Numbered from the stretch's first letter, positions 1-11,285 are shown. The stretch is DNA of 64,000 nucleotides from Kalaharituber pfeilii (GCA_015179045.1 WHUZ01000091.1:62001-126000), one strand, 5' to 3'. Made by a program: numbers and translations. Notes: generated by a model not told the origin, from the sequence alone.

Positions 1-87
1 AGTTTGGATCCTGGAAAGAAAAAGGCAACTCTTCACGGTAGCATAGGACACTTTGAGAAATTTCATCTACTTTCTGTTTTGCGTTGA
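1..87 (+). pseudogene. 3' end of a beta-trefoil-like protein gene (cut by window edge)
   Basis: Frame 1 encodes the last 28 residues of a protein almost identical to the end of the complete gene at 38042-38512, including the GKKKA and GSIGHF words, then a TGA at 85-87. There are a few substitutions relative to the full copy (for example K for R before FHLL). The body lies upstream of the window, so I cannot say whether this copy is intact. Confidence 0.8.
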
Positions 88-167
88 TAAAAAAAGAGAT
101 GCAGGGCACATGTAGTTATTTAACGTGAAGCCATGTATTCCGCAAGTTACAAGAATGCAGACCATTA

Positions 168-686
168 GGCGGATTTTGCAAAGTCCGGTTAACACATATT
201 TGGTTATTTTCCGGTTATTATTAATCAATGTTACTGTAGCAACGTGTTGTTTGTGGCTGAGTTAACCAAATTTCTGGCAATTTTCCGGTTGTATAACCGA
301 ATAAATTCTGTTAAACACAAAGTGCAGGTAAGGACTTTACATCAACACCAAAGTATCTTGATATTTTTTACTCGCTCAAATGTCTTCCCAAACCCCTTCT
401 CTATCACCTGCGCCTACAATTTTAGCATCCCGTGGGCGTGGTCGTGCAACATCGTCCTTACCGCAAACAAGTGGTCTTGCGGCGCGAGGTTATCGCCATA
501 GGTCGAATATGCGTGCGGTATGCATGGAATATGCGTGCAGTTATGCGTGGAAAATAACCCCAAAAATAACCGCAGAAATAACCTAGGTACGTTGCAAATC
601 TGGGCCGTTTTTTGGTTGGGTTATCATGACTAATGGTTACCCGGAAAATAACCGAATTTCAATGACCGGACTTTGCAAAATCCGCC
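168..686. mobile_element. 519-bp TA-flanked MITE (Tc1/mariner/pogo type)
   Basis: The ends are perfect 22-bp inverted repeats (168-189 and 665-686, starting GGCGGATTTTGC) that continue as imperfect repeats for another ~30 bp with the word GGTTATTTTCCGG. The dinucleotide TA flanks both sides (166-167, 687-688). The paralogous locus near 38585 lacks the element and reads through, so this is a true insertion. It has no credible ORF, so it would depend on a transposase in trans. Confidence 0.88.
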
Positions 687-933
687 TATTGGTAAGGAAA
701 TGTTATGGTTAAGATTCTTATTGCCGCTTTAGGTGAATCCGGTCATTACCAAAGAAAACGCTGAGCATTTTGATTTCCTGGATTCCAGGCGGCGGTGGTG
801 TATGTAGGTAGATCATTGCACTAATTGTCAGCAGTGATGCCGAGCGCTCTTGAACAATGTGCACAGACCGTCATTTGAATTATGTAATTCATCCATTGAT
901 AAGCTACCCAAGAGGGAGGAGGGAGAAGGGGAC

Positions 934-1186
934 TGTTACGGTGTCTGCGATTGCAGCGAAATGTAGGTGTAACTTAGGACAACGCTTGGAACTTGACCTT
1001 TGTATAGAGGCCGTGGAGGCCTCTATATATAGGCATCTAGCGTGTCGGTTATTTGCATTATTCTATTTAACATTGAGTGCTAACTAACAAGCTTCTCTCT
1101 CTTCACCATCATAACTATGGATGGCGTGATTATCATGCGTCATCTCTCATCGCTTATCATTGATACTTTGTTCGGTCACCCTGACA
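934..1186. mobile_element. Solo LTR, 253 bp
   Basis: The insertion starts TGTTACGGTG and ends CCCTGACA (TG...CA ends) and is flanked by the 5-bp TSD GGGAC (929-933, 1187-1191). The paralogous locus has a single GGGAC at 38826-38830 with no insert. A TATA-like CTATATATAG sits in the middle, as expected of an LTR promoter. A second member lies inverted at 21180-21379. No internal retrotransposon sequence is attached, so it is a solo LTR left by recombination. Superfamily cannot be told from the LTR alone. Confidence 0.9.
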
Positions 1187-1340
1187 GGGACATCCTTGCG
1201 GAGATACTGGCGTGGGTGGGGGAAAGCAACCAGCTCGTCTAGATCATATCATATTCTCTGTCATTTTACCGCGTTAGTCTATTTTTCTTCTCATCTTCCT
1301 TTATATCTCCCATGTTTTATCTAGTCAAAGCCCCCAGGGC

Positions 1341-1799
1341 AAAAATTCCTATTCATATCTGGTATCTATTTCTTGTGTCCTCATTAAGTCCGTCATGGTC
1401 ACATAGAAACTCGCAATATCTCTCTATGATGCATGCGGAAAGCGACATAAAATATATATATATTCACAAAAGGTTCACTATCACCTTGTAAGTTGAGACA
1501 TTGTGATGGTAAGGTCCTGGACGTAACCACTTCATCCTATGGCGGTAGAGTATTATTCCTTCCATTAACCCTAGTGTCACTTTTATACAATGCCCCTTAT
1601 AAAGTAGGAAGTCGGAAGTATATGAAGTATATCCGTCCATTGATGGATTGACCTTCCTGCCAGTTGTTCGGTCATTGCGGACGTATATGATTGTCTGTGG
1701 TGCAGTGAGATACTAAGTGTATAAGCACAGAGAAATGGAGTTGTTATCTGAGCCCTCACTGCTACCAATGTCTACCATTTCTTCGCTCCCAATGTGGCA
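1341..1799. other. Stretch with no recognised gene
   Basis: Only short shadow ORFs on both strands. I see no repeat ends, RNA gene or coding signature here. Confidence 0.4.
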
Positions 1800-2366
1800 G
1801 TGTGACCCCACATGGATTGGGGGCTTGTGGCCAGAAAGCTTCAGAGGCCAACAGCACGGCCAGGAGAGCAAGAACTGGGAAGGCGAGGGCTGCAGATCTG
1901 GCACATGTGGCGGAACTGGTGGCAGAAAGACCACGGAGGATGATGGATGCCGTAAAGCTTCCATGGGTCAAGGTGCACCTCGGAACAGAGGGCAACAAGG
2001 CAGATGAGAAGGCGAAAGGGGGACTGGTTACCTGAGACGCCACGTCGGGCTACAGAGGGTGGACTGAGTCGGGAGCTACTTCGAAAGAGAAAGGAGGAGA
2101 AGGGAACGCGCTGGATATGGGAAGGGAAAGTTTGTGAAATGGAGTAGGAGAGCATTCACGAATTACACCTGCCTGCAGACTGGGTAAGGATGGGTGCAAG
2201 TGACCTGGCAGTGCTAGGCGGCCTTAGAGAAGACAAGCCAGAGGCAGGAGGAGTAGAGGGCACCCCGGTCGAGGAATGGTTCGCCGGCCTCGACCTGGGT
2301 AAGCCGCAGGGTTCTGTATGAGGGATTACGAGATCCCGCCACACAAAAAAAACAAAAAAAAAAAAC
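1800..2366 (+). mobile_element. Decayed LINE 3' end (RNase H remnant, poly-A tail)
   Basis: A plus-strand frame at 1802-2035 contains a residual RNase H C-terminal motif of the WVKxHxGxxGNxxAD type (read as PWVKVHLGTEGNKADEKA). Downstream the frame is broken by stops, and the segment ends in an A-rich run at about 2341-2366. It resembles the RNase H region of the better-preserved LINEs at 3918-4919 and 57237-58495 but is more diverged. It represents an old 5'-truncated copy. Confidence 0.6.
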
Positions 2367-2402
2367 ATCAAAGCGCACAGCCACAAACGAGTGATACACC
2401 AT

Positions 2403-2463
2403 TTTTTTTTTTTTTTTTTTTATATCAATACTCGCATGCCGCCCGACGGGCTATGGCGAGGTA
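2403..2463 (-). mobile_element. Ultra-short retroposon, family 1 (61 bp)
   Basis: Poly(T), then the reverse complement of the family 1 core (hairpin CGCCATAG-CCC-GTC-GGGCGGC followed by GCGAGTATTGATAT). A perfect 12-bp TSD, GTGATACACCAT, flanks it (2391-2402, 2464-2475). Confidence 0.9.
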
Positions 2464-2475
2464 GTGATACACCAT

Positions 2476-2786
2476 GTTAAGGTATTGCAGAGGCAGTAGA
2501 GATCTGGACAGGGGCCTGAAGAAGCTCGGAATTAGGCATACATATTAATTTTAATATTGTAAGGATTGGACTTCAGTCAAACGCGCTTAATGAATTTCTG
2601 TACATGGCAACAGGGAAGGTAATTGGGCCACAACGCAATCGATCCAAACTATGGCATCGCTGGATGTCGCCAAAAATTCCCCCTAGTGTGGCTAAACTGA
2701 GGTCATGAGGAAATACATATATACCTTAAGCCATGGGTACGCAGTTTATGCTGAGCGATCCATCTACCAACCGTACGCCAGACTCT
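2476..2786. other. Stretch with no recognised gene
   Basis: No coding signature, structural RNA or repeat end recognised. Confidence 0.35.
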
Positions 2787-2799
2787 AAGGGTATAGAAT

Positions 2800-2854
2800 G
2801 CCCTGCCTTGGCGAACAGCTGCAAGCGGGGTTACGTGAAATTAAAAAAAGAAAA
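2800..2854 (+). mobile_element. Ultra-short retroposon, family 2 (55 bp)
   Basis: Starts CCCTGCCTTGGCGAA, continues with CAGCTGCAAGCGGGG and TTACGTGAAA, and ends in an A-rich tail. The TSD AAGGGTATAGAAT is perfect (2787-2799, 2855-2867). Confidence 0.88.
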
Positions 2855-2867
2855 AAGGGTATAGAAT

Positions 2868-3406
2868 TTCATCTTGAGGGAATATGTAATGCACAACCAG
2901 AGGCTGAACAGACCTCAAAAGGAGTTCTAGTAGAGGAGCACAGCAATGTGGAATAATATCGTACCATATATATTTGGGCTTTAGGTGAAAACATTACAGT
3001 TCTAATGTCTCAATGTCACGCGGTTAAGGCTGACGCGCCGTCGCTGATGTAGAGCTGCCCACGGACCGCCCATGACAATGAACCAAACAAAAATACAGTA
3101 AGCTACCTTTGCTCTAAAAAACAGCAACAAAAAACAGATCCACTCGCTGATATGTAGCAAAATGTCGGAATTCCTACTAAACCCAAAAACTTCAGGAGTC
3201 CGGTACAGTGACTGGGAATTTGAATAATGAATGTACAAAGGCTTTGAGCTGCTTTCTTAAATGAATATCCGAGAATGGCGATGATGGACAAAAGATGAGA
3301 GAAATAAAACTCAATCTACGAGTGAGCGCACCTTCACGCGGGATCGGAGCATTTTGAAGCTGAATTGCCTCCGTCGTAGTAGGAATCATGTCACTTTCAA
3401 GCCATG
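2868..3406. other. Stretch with no recognised gene
   Basis: Several overlapping short ORFs on the minus strand (3002-3422) look like chance frames. No domain or repeat boundary recognised. Confidence 0.3.
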
Positions 3407-6053
3407 CTATAGCTGCCGCCATCCATGCCGCAATCCTGCTGATACCTTTGGTTTGCTCATGCCGCCAACATGGCTATCTCCTGGCCTGTTCCTCGCGATT
3501 ACTTTGCCCTGGTCATCCAATCTTGCATCTCCCCAGAACACTTGTAATTGATTAACGTCAGGGGTAGATCCTTGGAGGATCAAGTGAGCTGGAAAGCCAT
3601 ATACTACCTGCAACCTCACCATCCCACACAATAGCCTTGGTGCCGACCCACCAGGGCCCTTATGACTCTCCTGCCACCACCTGCTTCCAGCACCATCCAC
3701 CTCCAACCCCTCTCCCTCGCTGCGAATGCCATCTGTGAATATGGCTACGGAATCACCCTTGGCCTTGCTGATAGCCTTTTTCCACTTGACTGGAGCATCC
3801 TCCTTGCCTAGCTTAAGGTCAGTGACCTCGATTTCCGTTCCCAGTAGTTGAACTTCCTGCCTCCAGGACACTTTCTCATCCCCATCGACCTCAAGTGTTC
3901 TGGCAATCTTACCTGCTTGGCTAACCTGGAATCCGTGGACACGTTCGTGAGATGGGAAGCGACACGAGTGGAGGCGAGGCCGTTGAGGTTCCCGGGGGAG
4001 AAACTGAAACGGACAGATGGTGAGGCAACCTATATAAGGGGATCACTGACACATGGAAGAGAGCTACCGTTGGCAATGAGGCAGGACAAGGCAGGAGCGG
4101 GGTGGGTCCTAGGACGCCGACAGTTCTCGAAGTATCTGGGCAAACAAGCAACGGTGAACGACGCGGAGCTGATAGCGGTAGGAGAGGCAATGGAGAGGGT
4201 GGAAGGGGAATTAATAATCATAACCGACTCAAGGCACGCGATAAGCAGGATGAAAGCCACGGCTGCCGGGGACCCGACGCATGACGGGGCGACGAAGCGG
4301 ATGAGGGATGCATGGGAGAGAAGGATAGCCCGAGGCGACTGGGACCTCTCTGTGCTATGGGTGAAAGGACACAAGGGGATCCCCGGAAACGAGGCAGCTG
4401 ACGAGGCGGCCAAGATCGGAACAGCACTGCAATGCGAAGCAGAGATGATAACGGAAGCGGGTATGAGACAGGGAGGGAAGAGGGAGCGAGCCAGCGAGAG
4501 GGGGCGGCTGGGACTGTCATACAGACCGCTAGAGAGAATAGGACACCTGACGGGGAGACTGGCGGGACTGCTAGGTGGTAAGGGGTTGAGAGCGTGGAGG
4601 TGGCAAGTGGGGGAAGGAGACGGACCTGAGTGCAGATGGTGCGGGGAGAAAGAGGAGACGAAGGCACACGTATTGGAAGAATGCAGAGTGTGGAAATGGA
4701 GGTGGCCCGGGGGGAAGAGCATGTGAGGAGGCCCCCCGGAGCGGAGAAGGCGAAGGAGACCCGCTGAGGAGACTGGTAGAAATGCTGGGGAAGTGAGGCG
4801 GATGGGGCAGCTATATCTTTGTTCTCTATTTATATTCCTTTGTCTTATATGTACCTATACCTCGCCATAGCCCGTAGGGCGGCATGCGAGTAATGATATA
4901 AAAAAAAAAAAAAAAAAAAATCTTACCTGCTACTGACTCGAAGCCATCATTCTTCTCTGTGGCATATGCTAGGCTGAAGTCTCTCCAGTCTCTCCCCTTC
5001 ACCCCTTCCCGGTCTAGGTCTGTGACTGCAACCCCTCTGAAGCTCTCAGGCCATAGGTCCCCTACCCCTGTGGGGTCTCTTATTGACCTTAGAGCATATC
5101 TCTCCTGGCTCTGATCCAGGATTGTACTCACACTCTCAATGCCTGCAATTGCCTCCACCTTCCCTCTCGCCGCGGCGCTCCTAGAACCGCCCCTGTACAC
5201 TTGCGAAGGGCCTGATACTGAAGCGTCTCAAACTCCTCTTTCCACTGCATCCCCTTTCCTTGTCTCCAGGAGTCAGCCTGTGCCTCCCAACCTCCATGAG
5301 GGCCCTTCCTCTTGGGTCAGGCCCTCTGTCTCGTTTGGACCACGCTGGATGGTGTGCCTTGAAGTTTCCCAGTAGTCCTGCACTGGACCGTAGACCTCCT
5401 GGGCCTCTCAACCTTCCCCACCTGTCTATCCAGCCCTCCAAGATCTCCAAGTTCGTATCTGGGTGGATATATACTCCTCCAGCCCTGCCACCTGCTTCCG
5501 CCTCACACCAGACCCACCCTTTCGTTTCCTCAATCGCTTTCCACTCCCGGGCCCCTCTCCTCGCATGGGCCACTACCCTCTTGCCGCTCTCAACCCGGCT
5601 GATAACCGCATAAGCCGGATGCCTTGTTGTGACCCACTGTCCTCCCTTCTCTGCAACCCACGCTTCCCCTATAAAAATCAAATCCACTTTCTCTCTGTTT
5701 GCCCATTCCAGAATAATATCACTATTTCTGAGAGAACCTCCAACGTTCTGGAATGCCACGCCTCTATTCAGAGACTATTGGGTCGGGACCACTTCCCTGC
5801 CGACGTATTGCCCGATGGCCCTGGCCTTTTCAAAGAATCTCTAGCAGTTGCGGATGCACACTCCCTTCGCTGATGCCCCACGCCGCCGCACTGCCAGCGC
5901 GTCCTGCTGACCGCTCCAAATCCCTGCTGTTTCTGACTTTGGTGGGCCCCCGTCGGCTGGTATGTGTACTCCCTCCACTGATACCCTTTCCTGCCGCACT
6001 GCCAGCATGCTCTTCCGAACGCGGGTGCTGGTGCTGGTGCTGGTGTTCCTCAA
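3407..6053 (-). mobile_element. Old LINE copy: gag zinc knuckles, APE endonuclease, RNase H; RT missing; split by a younger LINE
   Basis: Read on the minus strand from 6053 downward. First come two degenerate CCHC knuckles of an ORF1 C-terminus (words CWQCGRKG and WQCGGVGHQRREC, about 6020-5850). Next is an AP-like endonuclease domain (5759-5181, opening MAFQNVGGSLRNS, with IGEAW and a late NFKAHHPAW word) and its continuation to about 4932. Beyond the nested LINE (3918-4919) the frame 3871-3407 holds an RNase H start (AIFTDGIRSEGEG). The reverse transcriptase expected between endonuclease and RNase H is absent, so the copy is internally deleted. Stops and frame breaks show it is dead. It fits Tad-like fungal LINEs, which carry a gag-like ORF1 and a C-terminal RNase H. 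Confidence 0.7.
3918..4919 (+). mobile_element. 5'-truncated Tad-like LINE (RNase H, zinc knuckle, poly-A end), inserted in an older LINE
   Basis: The open frame to 4726 encodes the end of the RT linker (EATRVEAR, GSLTHGRELPL), then RNase H (TVNDAELIAV, IITDSRHA, VLWVKGHKGIPGNEAADEAA) and a CX2C...H...C knuckle (CRWCGEKEETKAHVLEEC). The first RNase H Asp motif (YTDGS in the 57-58 kb copy) is lost by a small deletion after GRELPLA. The 3' end carries the shared hairpin CGCCATAGCCCGTAGGGCGGC and poly(A). A 12-bp TSD, ATCTTACCTGCT, flanks it (3906-3917, 4920-4931), so it landed in the older minus-strand LINE. Not autonomous, because RT and endonuclease are missing. Confidence 0.88.
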
Positions 6054-6060
6054 TGGCTAA

Positions 6061-6150
6061 ACCTGTCCCTGTATGGTAAGACGATCGCCTGTGGCGCGAA
6101 CTAGTGATGCAAAATTTTCAAGGGTTGCGAGCTCACATGTACTCGACCAG
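6061..6150. repeat. Diverged terminal repeat of the Mutator-like element family
   Basis: The words CCTGTCCCTGTATGGTAAG, GATCGCCTGTGGCGCG and TTTTCAAGGGTTGCGAGCTCA match, with divergence, the terminal inverted repeats of the element at 43101-45058. No partner repeat was found nearby, so this is a lone end. Confidence 0.6.
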
Positions 6151-6736
6151 AACATGTTACCAAGCATAGTGCAACCGCCACTACCTCCAAAGTTGGCCAT
6201 ACATACGTTTGTGTTGTCCCTGCGCTGCGCCCTATGATAGTGAATAGTCGCAAGTGGGGCTACATAATATAGTAAACAAGGACTGTCACCACAATTTTGT
6301 AAATACTCGGCTAAAGGGTTTCAATAGCGTATGAGGCCATCGAAGACCTCTGGCATATGGCTTTCTATTTCCTCCTTATCCAACAGCTCACCGTGCGCAC
6401 TCAGTATCACTTATTATCTCACTCTTATTCTACTACACCTCTTGGGAAGGCCTAGCCTCCACACATATCTTTTAATACTCCGGAAGGCAATACGGGTGAT
6501 AGATAAAAGATTTCTGCATTTCATCGAGGCATCCCAATTACTGGAGAGCGCTATGCTTTTATTGACGATGTATTACATCGCCTTCGAAACTATGCATTAT
6601 TTTCTGGATTTATAAGAGTGGCTCAAAGAAGAAAAGCGCACTGAATTTCTTTGTGTTTATCATGACATGGTGAGTGTGTATGTACAGGACGCACGCAGCT
6701 CATGCTAACCTCTCGGATATTGCAGCTCGACCTCAT
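6151..6736. other. Stretch with no recognised gene
   Basis: One 94-aa frame (6331-6615) has no recognisable motif. I do not call it a gene. Confidence 0.3.
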
Positions 6737-6748
6737 GGGACCTCGAGA

Positions 6749-6806
6749 TTATTATTTTTTTTTTTATATCATTACACGCGTGCCGCCCTGAGGGCTATGG
6801 CGAGGA
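6749..6806 (-). mobile_element. Ultra-short retroposon, family 1 (58 bp)
   Basis: Poly(T), TATATCATTACACGCG, then GCCGCCCTGAGGGCTATGG, the reverse complement of the family 1 core. The 12-bp TSD GGGACCTCGAGA is perfect (6737-6748, 6807-6818). Confidence 0.9.
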
Positions 6807-6948
6807 GGGACCTCGAGAGCCTAGCAGTATGGCAGCTTAACAGCACGCCGGCATGGCGGTATGACAAGTTGTTGGACATGGTGACTGATAGAATGACTTT
6901 CCAAATCTCCTAGTGAATGGACTTGGCAGGCGGCCTTGGTAAATGTCA

Positions 6949-7175
6949 GGGTGTTACGGGCCAACCGTAGGGCGAGGTCGGTAGATGCGCGCATACAATA
7001 TGCGCATATGCGATATGGGATGGTAAAGGCGTCGCAGTCGCGAAATGATAAGTGCTATGTATGAGCTACGCAGAGGACTAGCCAGAATCGCTAGTCAAGT
7101 GTCTTTTTTGACCTGGCGGTAATTCTCTGCGCTTTCCACATCAATTACATTGAGGTGCAGAGGAAGCTTACTAAG
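6949..7175 (-). mobile_element. 3' end of an LTR retrotransposon-like repeat (last codons plus LTR-like DNA)
   Basis: On the minus strand, 7175 to about 7118 encodes a short conserved peptide end (VESAENYRQVKKDT then stop), followed by CTTGACTAGC...GCTAGTC and a GC-rich stretch that ends CCCGTAACA at 6949. The same arrangement occurs at 48949-49262 (plus strand, AESYR...GQKDT stop) and in a more decayed form at 9049-9235. A coding end followed by a TG/CA-bounded non-coding block suggests pol plus LTR of a Gypsy-type element. No integrase or RT is present to confirm it. Confidence 0.5.
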
Positions 7176-7437
7176 CATGTATGCATGTAGGTCAATTCTA
7201 TTTATATAAATTTTCAAAATTCTCCATCAGGTTAAGTCTATATTTTTGGGCTGGCCAAGGTCCCTTATTAATACAAATCACCAGATATGAATTTTTCTCG
7301 TGCTAGATTCACCGTGCACAATCCTTACCCAATAACATAACGAATCGTTTGTAATTTTTTCCTTTGTATGTAGTCTCGTCATAGCCCACGAGGCAGCAGT
7401 GGATACAAGTACTGATATTTGGGGAAAAAAAAATTTC

Positions 7438-8075
7438 AGTACAGGTAATAGAGTATGCATCAAGATGAATAAGATCTCAGGTAGCTTCATTGACACTTGG
7501 CGGCTCAGAGTATCTCTTACGTCTAGTATTTGATTTGGTTTGTACCGAATAGGTCACTACTCATATCCTCAAAATTGGCTCAATGAATATGCGGAAGAAA
7601 GTTCTGTATATTCTATCATGCTCTGGTTTCAATTTGAGCTCACTTGAGGGCTATTTGCACTCACAGGAAATTTGTGTTATGGCATCCGGAAAATAAGCGA
7701 TATCTTGGTACAGGAACATTCTACTGTAGTACAGTGCAATATTACAGATCCTGAACTTTCACTAAGCATCATGTATTGTAATATAACCCGGGTAGTAGTA
7801 TTGCCACTATTGCAGAACAGGTGGAGTGTCGCAGAGTGAGTATTTGCTAACTGGCACTGGAGGACTTCCATTACAGGGTTGATACAACTGGAGATACTAT
7901 ATTTTTTTCCTTCAAATTCAGAATCAGGGCAGTCAATATAGACTATAATTAGTTCATTGCACATCAAAGATATGTTCTGTGAAATATGCCTGATATGTAG
8001 GCGTGGAGGAGCTTGTAAAACCAGCGCCAAGATGCCCAGCGTTAGTGGTGTGCACATCTTTACCAGGTACAAAGT
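7438..8075. mobile_element. Single arm of a foldback element (diverged)
   Basis: Aligns with the right arms of the foldback elements at 41231-43064 and 46765-48586: GGTAATAGAGTATG, GGTCACTACTCAT, ATTGGCTCAATGAATATGCGG, TCCGGAAAAT, TTCAAATTCAGAATCAG, and the terminal TGGTGTGCACATCTTTACCAGGTAC. It is more diverged than those two are from each other, and the left arm is missing. Confidence 0.75.
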
Positions 8076-8312
8076 ATACAACGTATAAAAATCGTAAACG
8101 GGCCTTTGACCGCAAATTTCTAACTGGCATTCTCAATTTATCTCAGACTCAATGCATCGCATATGTGTACGTATTATTCTGTGAAATATTGACTGCATTC
8201 GGCATCCCTGCCACCTGTATGCGGGGTTAGCTGACCCGGAGGTGCCAGAGTGACACCTATGTCCATCGTTACCTTAAAGGGATTTGCACACAGTCTGTCA
8301 GCCGCACCGTAA

Positions 8313-10180
8313 CGTGCCCGAAGTGGTAACGATCTGCCCCCTGTAACGATCCATTCTCTGGGCACTCCTCGTCATACATTCCTCGCTCTACTACTTATTT
8401 TGGATATATTGCAACTATAGAAATTGCTTAACATTATACCAATTTGACATCGCTGAATCAGAATTTGCTATCATAATGAGGAAAAAATCAAAATTCCATT
8501 ATTTACAACCAAATTCATTATTATTCACCTAATTTGAGCTCTCCCTGTATAGAGTATAGCTCAACATCCTCGAAATCAGGAAAATAATATAGAAAACTAG
8601 TAATTCTCATCCATCTAGGGCTGGTCTTTTTATTAAAAGTCAATATTGCATATACAGATCATGTGGGATGCAGTGCACCTTCAATTGTATAGAAGTAGTT
8701 TATGTTCCTGAGCTAATCTCCATACCTTGATCTGACCTTCGGTGTTCCTAGACTCCTCAAGTGATTCAGGAATACCGGGACTTGAAGTTGTAGTAGTTGA
8801 AGCACTAGGGGTGGTAACAGTAACTCCTTCTGAGGTGCCAGGTATGACAGAAGAGACCTATGGCTCAAATCTGCTATTGGAACCTTCTTCTACCCACCCC
8901 CCCTTCTAGTATTCAGACCCTCCTATCTCATGAACTAAAGATCTTTCCCAGCCCCAGCCTTGCATGTGAGTTCCTCTATGGTATCTTTTTGTAACTTGTT
9001 CAGCTGCAGCCATCTCTCTCTATTTTCGTTCTTCTTTTGCCTTGCTGTCATGGGTCACCTCGGGTGGCCGATAGAGCGCATATGCGACGTATGCGAAATG
9101 CGACAGCAAATATATGGATGCAGGTGCGTATTGCTAAATGAGCTATGCAGAGGACTAGTAAACGTCACTAGTCAAGTGTTTTTTCACTGATCTGGTGGGA
9201 TGCGGTTCTCTACCCAAGACGCCCAAGACGTTATATTCACTCACTTCCTCCTAAGCCGCCTCGAGCTGAAGTTCAAGCAATACTGGAAATAGAAGGAAAA
9301 AATAGTAGGAGATGTCGAAAAGGAAACAGAGAGTACCAGCGAAGGTCAGAAAGGAGGAAGAGAAACTTCAGAAGGTGCGAAAATAGTTTAGGATGAGAAA
9401 GAAGCCGCTGATATCCAAAGTAGTTAGCAGCGATGGATCGAGAAAGTAAGGCAAAAGAGGAACGAAAATAGAGAGAGATGGCTGCAGCTGAACAAGTTAC
9501 AAAAAGATACCATAGAGGAACTCACATGCAAGGCTGGGGCTGGGAAAGATCTTTAGTTCATGAGATAGGAGGGTCTGAATACTAGAAGGGGGAGTGGGTA
9601 GAAGAAGGTTCCATTAGCAGATTTGAGCCATAGGTCTCTTCTGTCATACCTGGCACCTCAGAAGGAGTTACTGTTACCACCCCTAGTGCTTCAACTACTA
9701 CAACTTCAAGTCCCGGTATTCCTGAATCACTTGAGGAGTCTAGGAACACTGAAGGTCAGATCAAGGTATGGAGATTAGCTCACGAATATAAACTACTTCT
9801 ATATAATTGAAGGTGCATTGCATCCCACATGATCTGTATATGCAATATTGACTTTTAATAAAAAGACCAGCCCTAAATAGATGAGAATTACTAGTTTTCT
9901 ATATTATTTTCCTGATTTCGAGGATGTTGAGCTATACTCTATACAGGGAGAGCTCAAATTAGGTGAATAATAATGAATTTGGTTGTAAATAATGGAATTT
10001 TGATTTTTTCCTCATTATGATAGCAAATTCTGATTCAGCGATGTCAAATTGGTATAATGTTAAGCAATTTCTATAGTTGCAATATATTCAAATAAAAGTA
10101 GTAGAGTGAGGAATGCATGACGAGGAGTGCCCAGAGAGTGGATCGTTACAGGGGGGCAGATCGTTACCACTTCGGGCACG
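8313..10180. mobile_element. Foldback element with ~735-bp inverted arms
   Basis: The arms (about 8313-9048 and 9446-10180) are long inverted repeats of high identity. Each begins CGTGCCCGAAGTGGTAACG, followed by GATCTGCCCCC and TGTAACGATCC. The loop (9049-9445) contains a decayed LTR-type fragment and a short stretch with a residual basic coding look. I could not find a convincing TSD. The size (1.87 kb) and architecture match the two foldbacks near 41-48 kb, but the arm sequence is different. Confidence 0.8.
9049..9235 (-). mobile_element. Decayed LTR-type 3' fragment inside the foldback loop
   Basis: Reverse complement: a peptide end VENRIPPDQ, a stop, KNT and a stop, then ACACTTGACTAGTGACG...ACTAGTCCTCTGCATAGCTC, then CATATGCG-rich DNA ending ...GGTGACCCATGACA. 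It is the third and most decayed member of the family at 6949-7175 and 48949-49262. Confidence 0.5.
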
Positions 10181-10459
10181 CTATGCAAGCCGGAAGAGTT
10201 GAAAGGGACAGTCCAGATCTGAGTCCGGTGTGGGTGATCATTGAATAACGCTGTATTGATCAGCTCATTCAGCCGAACAATTACACCAATTCTGGCTATT
10301 ATGTATCATTCGAAACATTCTACCAAAACACAGGGAATAGTTCATATGGACTGAACCAGCCACGATTGAAACCATTTGCCAAGGAGTTGAGGTCCTTGGC
10401 CAATTGCATCTATTGATTCATGAGGGGAACACAACAGGCACCTCGGGCTACACAATTTA

Positions 10460-11098
10460 ACCTTGCTATAATGAAATCGCACCAAATAGTGTAATGAAAA
10501 AATATTCAGAGGAAGTTATTTTTATTTACATACGAATTGTTCTTGCTACAATGAAAAGACGACTAATTAAATCCAAAGAAACTCCCCTGCTACTTCCTGT
10601 CTTGCCTCCTGCGCACCAGTGATTCTTGAGCAGCCCAGAAAACAGCAACTATGTCGCTAAGCGTTAGTGGTTGGTTTAAGCCAAGCTGTGAGTCTGTTGC
10701 TTCCGGGTATATTGCTAGTAGACATCTCGACTTTTAGAGCCCTGATTACAGATGTCAATCTACAGTGACTCGTAAAAAGGCTTGGGATTGGGCAATACTG
10801 GGGCAAGTGTATCATGCAAGCCTCATCCCAAAGACTTTTTGATTTAGTTTTAATTTATATTTTTCTCTCACTACTGCTCCTTTCATTTCTATTTCCATTC
10901 CTACTCATCCTACTACCACGGTCCGATTCGAATTGATTTTATAATGTGGCTATTTCCATTACTAGTAAGTTTTAATTAGTAGCGAAGCTCACTCAGCTGC
11001 CAAGACTATATGACTAATTTTCCCAAATTTTCTATCCTGGAAACCTTGCTATAGTGAGAATAAAGTGCCCAGATTTTACCTCTTCATTATAGCAAGGT
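10460..11098. mobile_element. Possible MITE, ~640 bp
   Basis: Inverted ends ACCTTGCTATAATGAA (10460-10475) and TTCATTATAGCAAGGT (11083-11098). The same word recurs, slightly changed, internally at 10550 and 11044. No coding frame inside and no clear TSD. The repeated subterminal word is typical of transposase-binding sites. Confidence 0.5.
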
Positions 11099-11136
11099 CT
11101 GACTATAGGAGTTCCTCAACCTAACCCGAGTTTTAT

Positions 11137-11257
11137 ATTTTTTTTTTATCACATAACCCAGCTTACAGCCATTCGCCATGGCAGGGCAACGTGGCCCAGG
11201 TATATAGGTCCCTGCCATAGGCGGGTAGCCTGTATTGGTTACGCGACCCCCCCCCCC

Positions 11258-11285
<28 letters not shown>
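11137..11285. mobile_element. Two family 2 ultra-short retroposons in inverted orientation
   Basis: Poly(T) then TCACATAACCC...GCCATTCGCCATGGCAGGG (minus-oriented copy) is followed after ~20 bp by CCCTGCCATAGGCGGGTAG...GGTTACGCGAC, a 12-C run and a ~31-bp A run (plus-oriented copy). The two cores face each other and could form a hairpin. Confidence 0.7.

Larger units (their letters stand above)
1..1326 (+). repeat. Duplicated locus, copy A (3' end of beta-trefoil-like gene plus downstream DNA)
   Basis: After two insertions are removed (168-686 and 934-1186), this stretch aligns base for base with 38426-38967, with only scattered differences. Similarity stops at about 1326 (38967 in the other copy), where the text diverges after TTATCTAGTCAA. 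The left boundary lies outside the window. The two copies give a filled/empty-site comparison for both insertions, which fixes their ends precisely. Confidence 0.9.

Noticed and set aside
4030..4722. 230-aa minus-strand ORF
   Set aside because: Shadow of the plus-strand LINE RNase H; Ser/Pro/Leu composition typical of an antisense frame.
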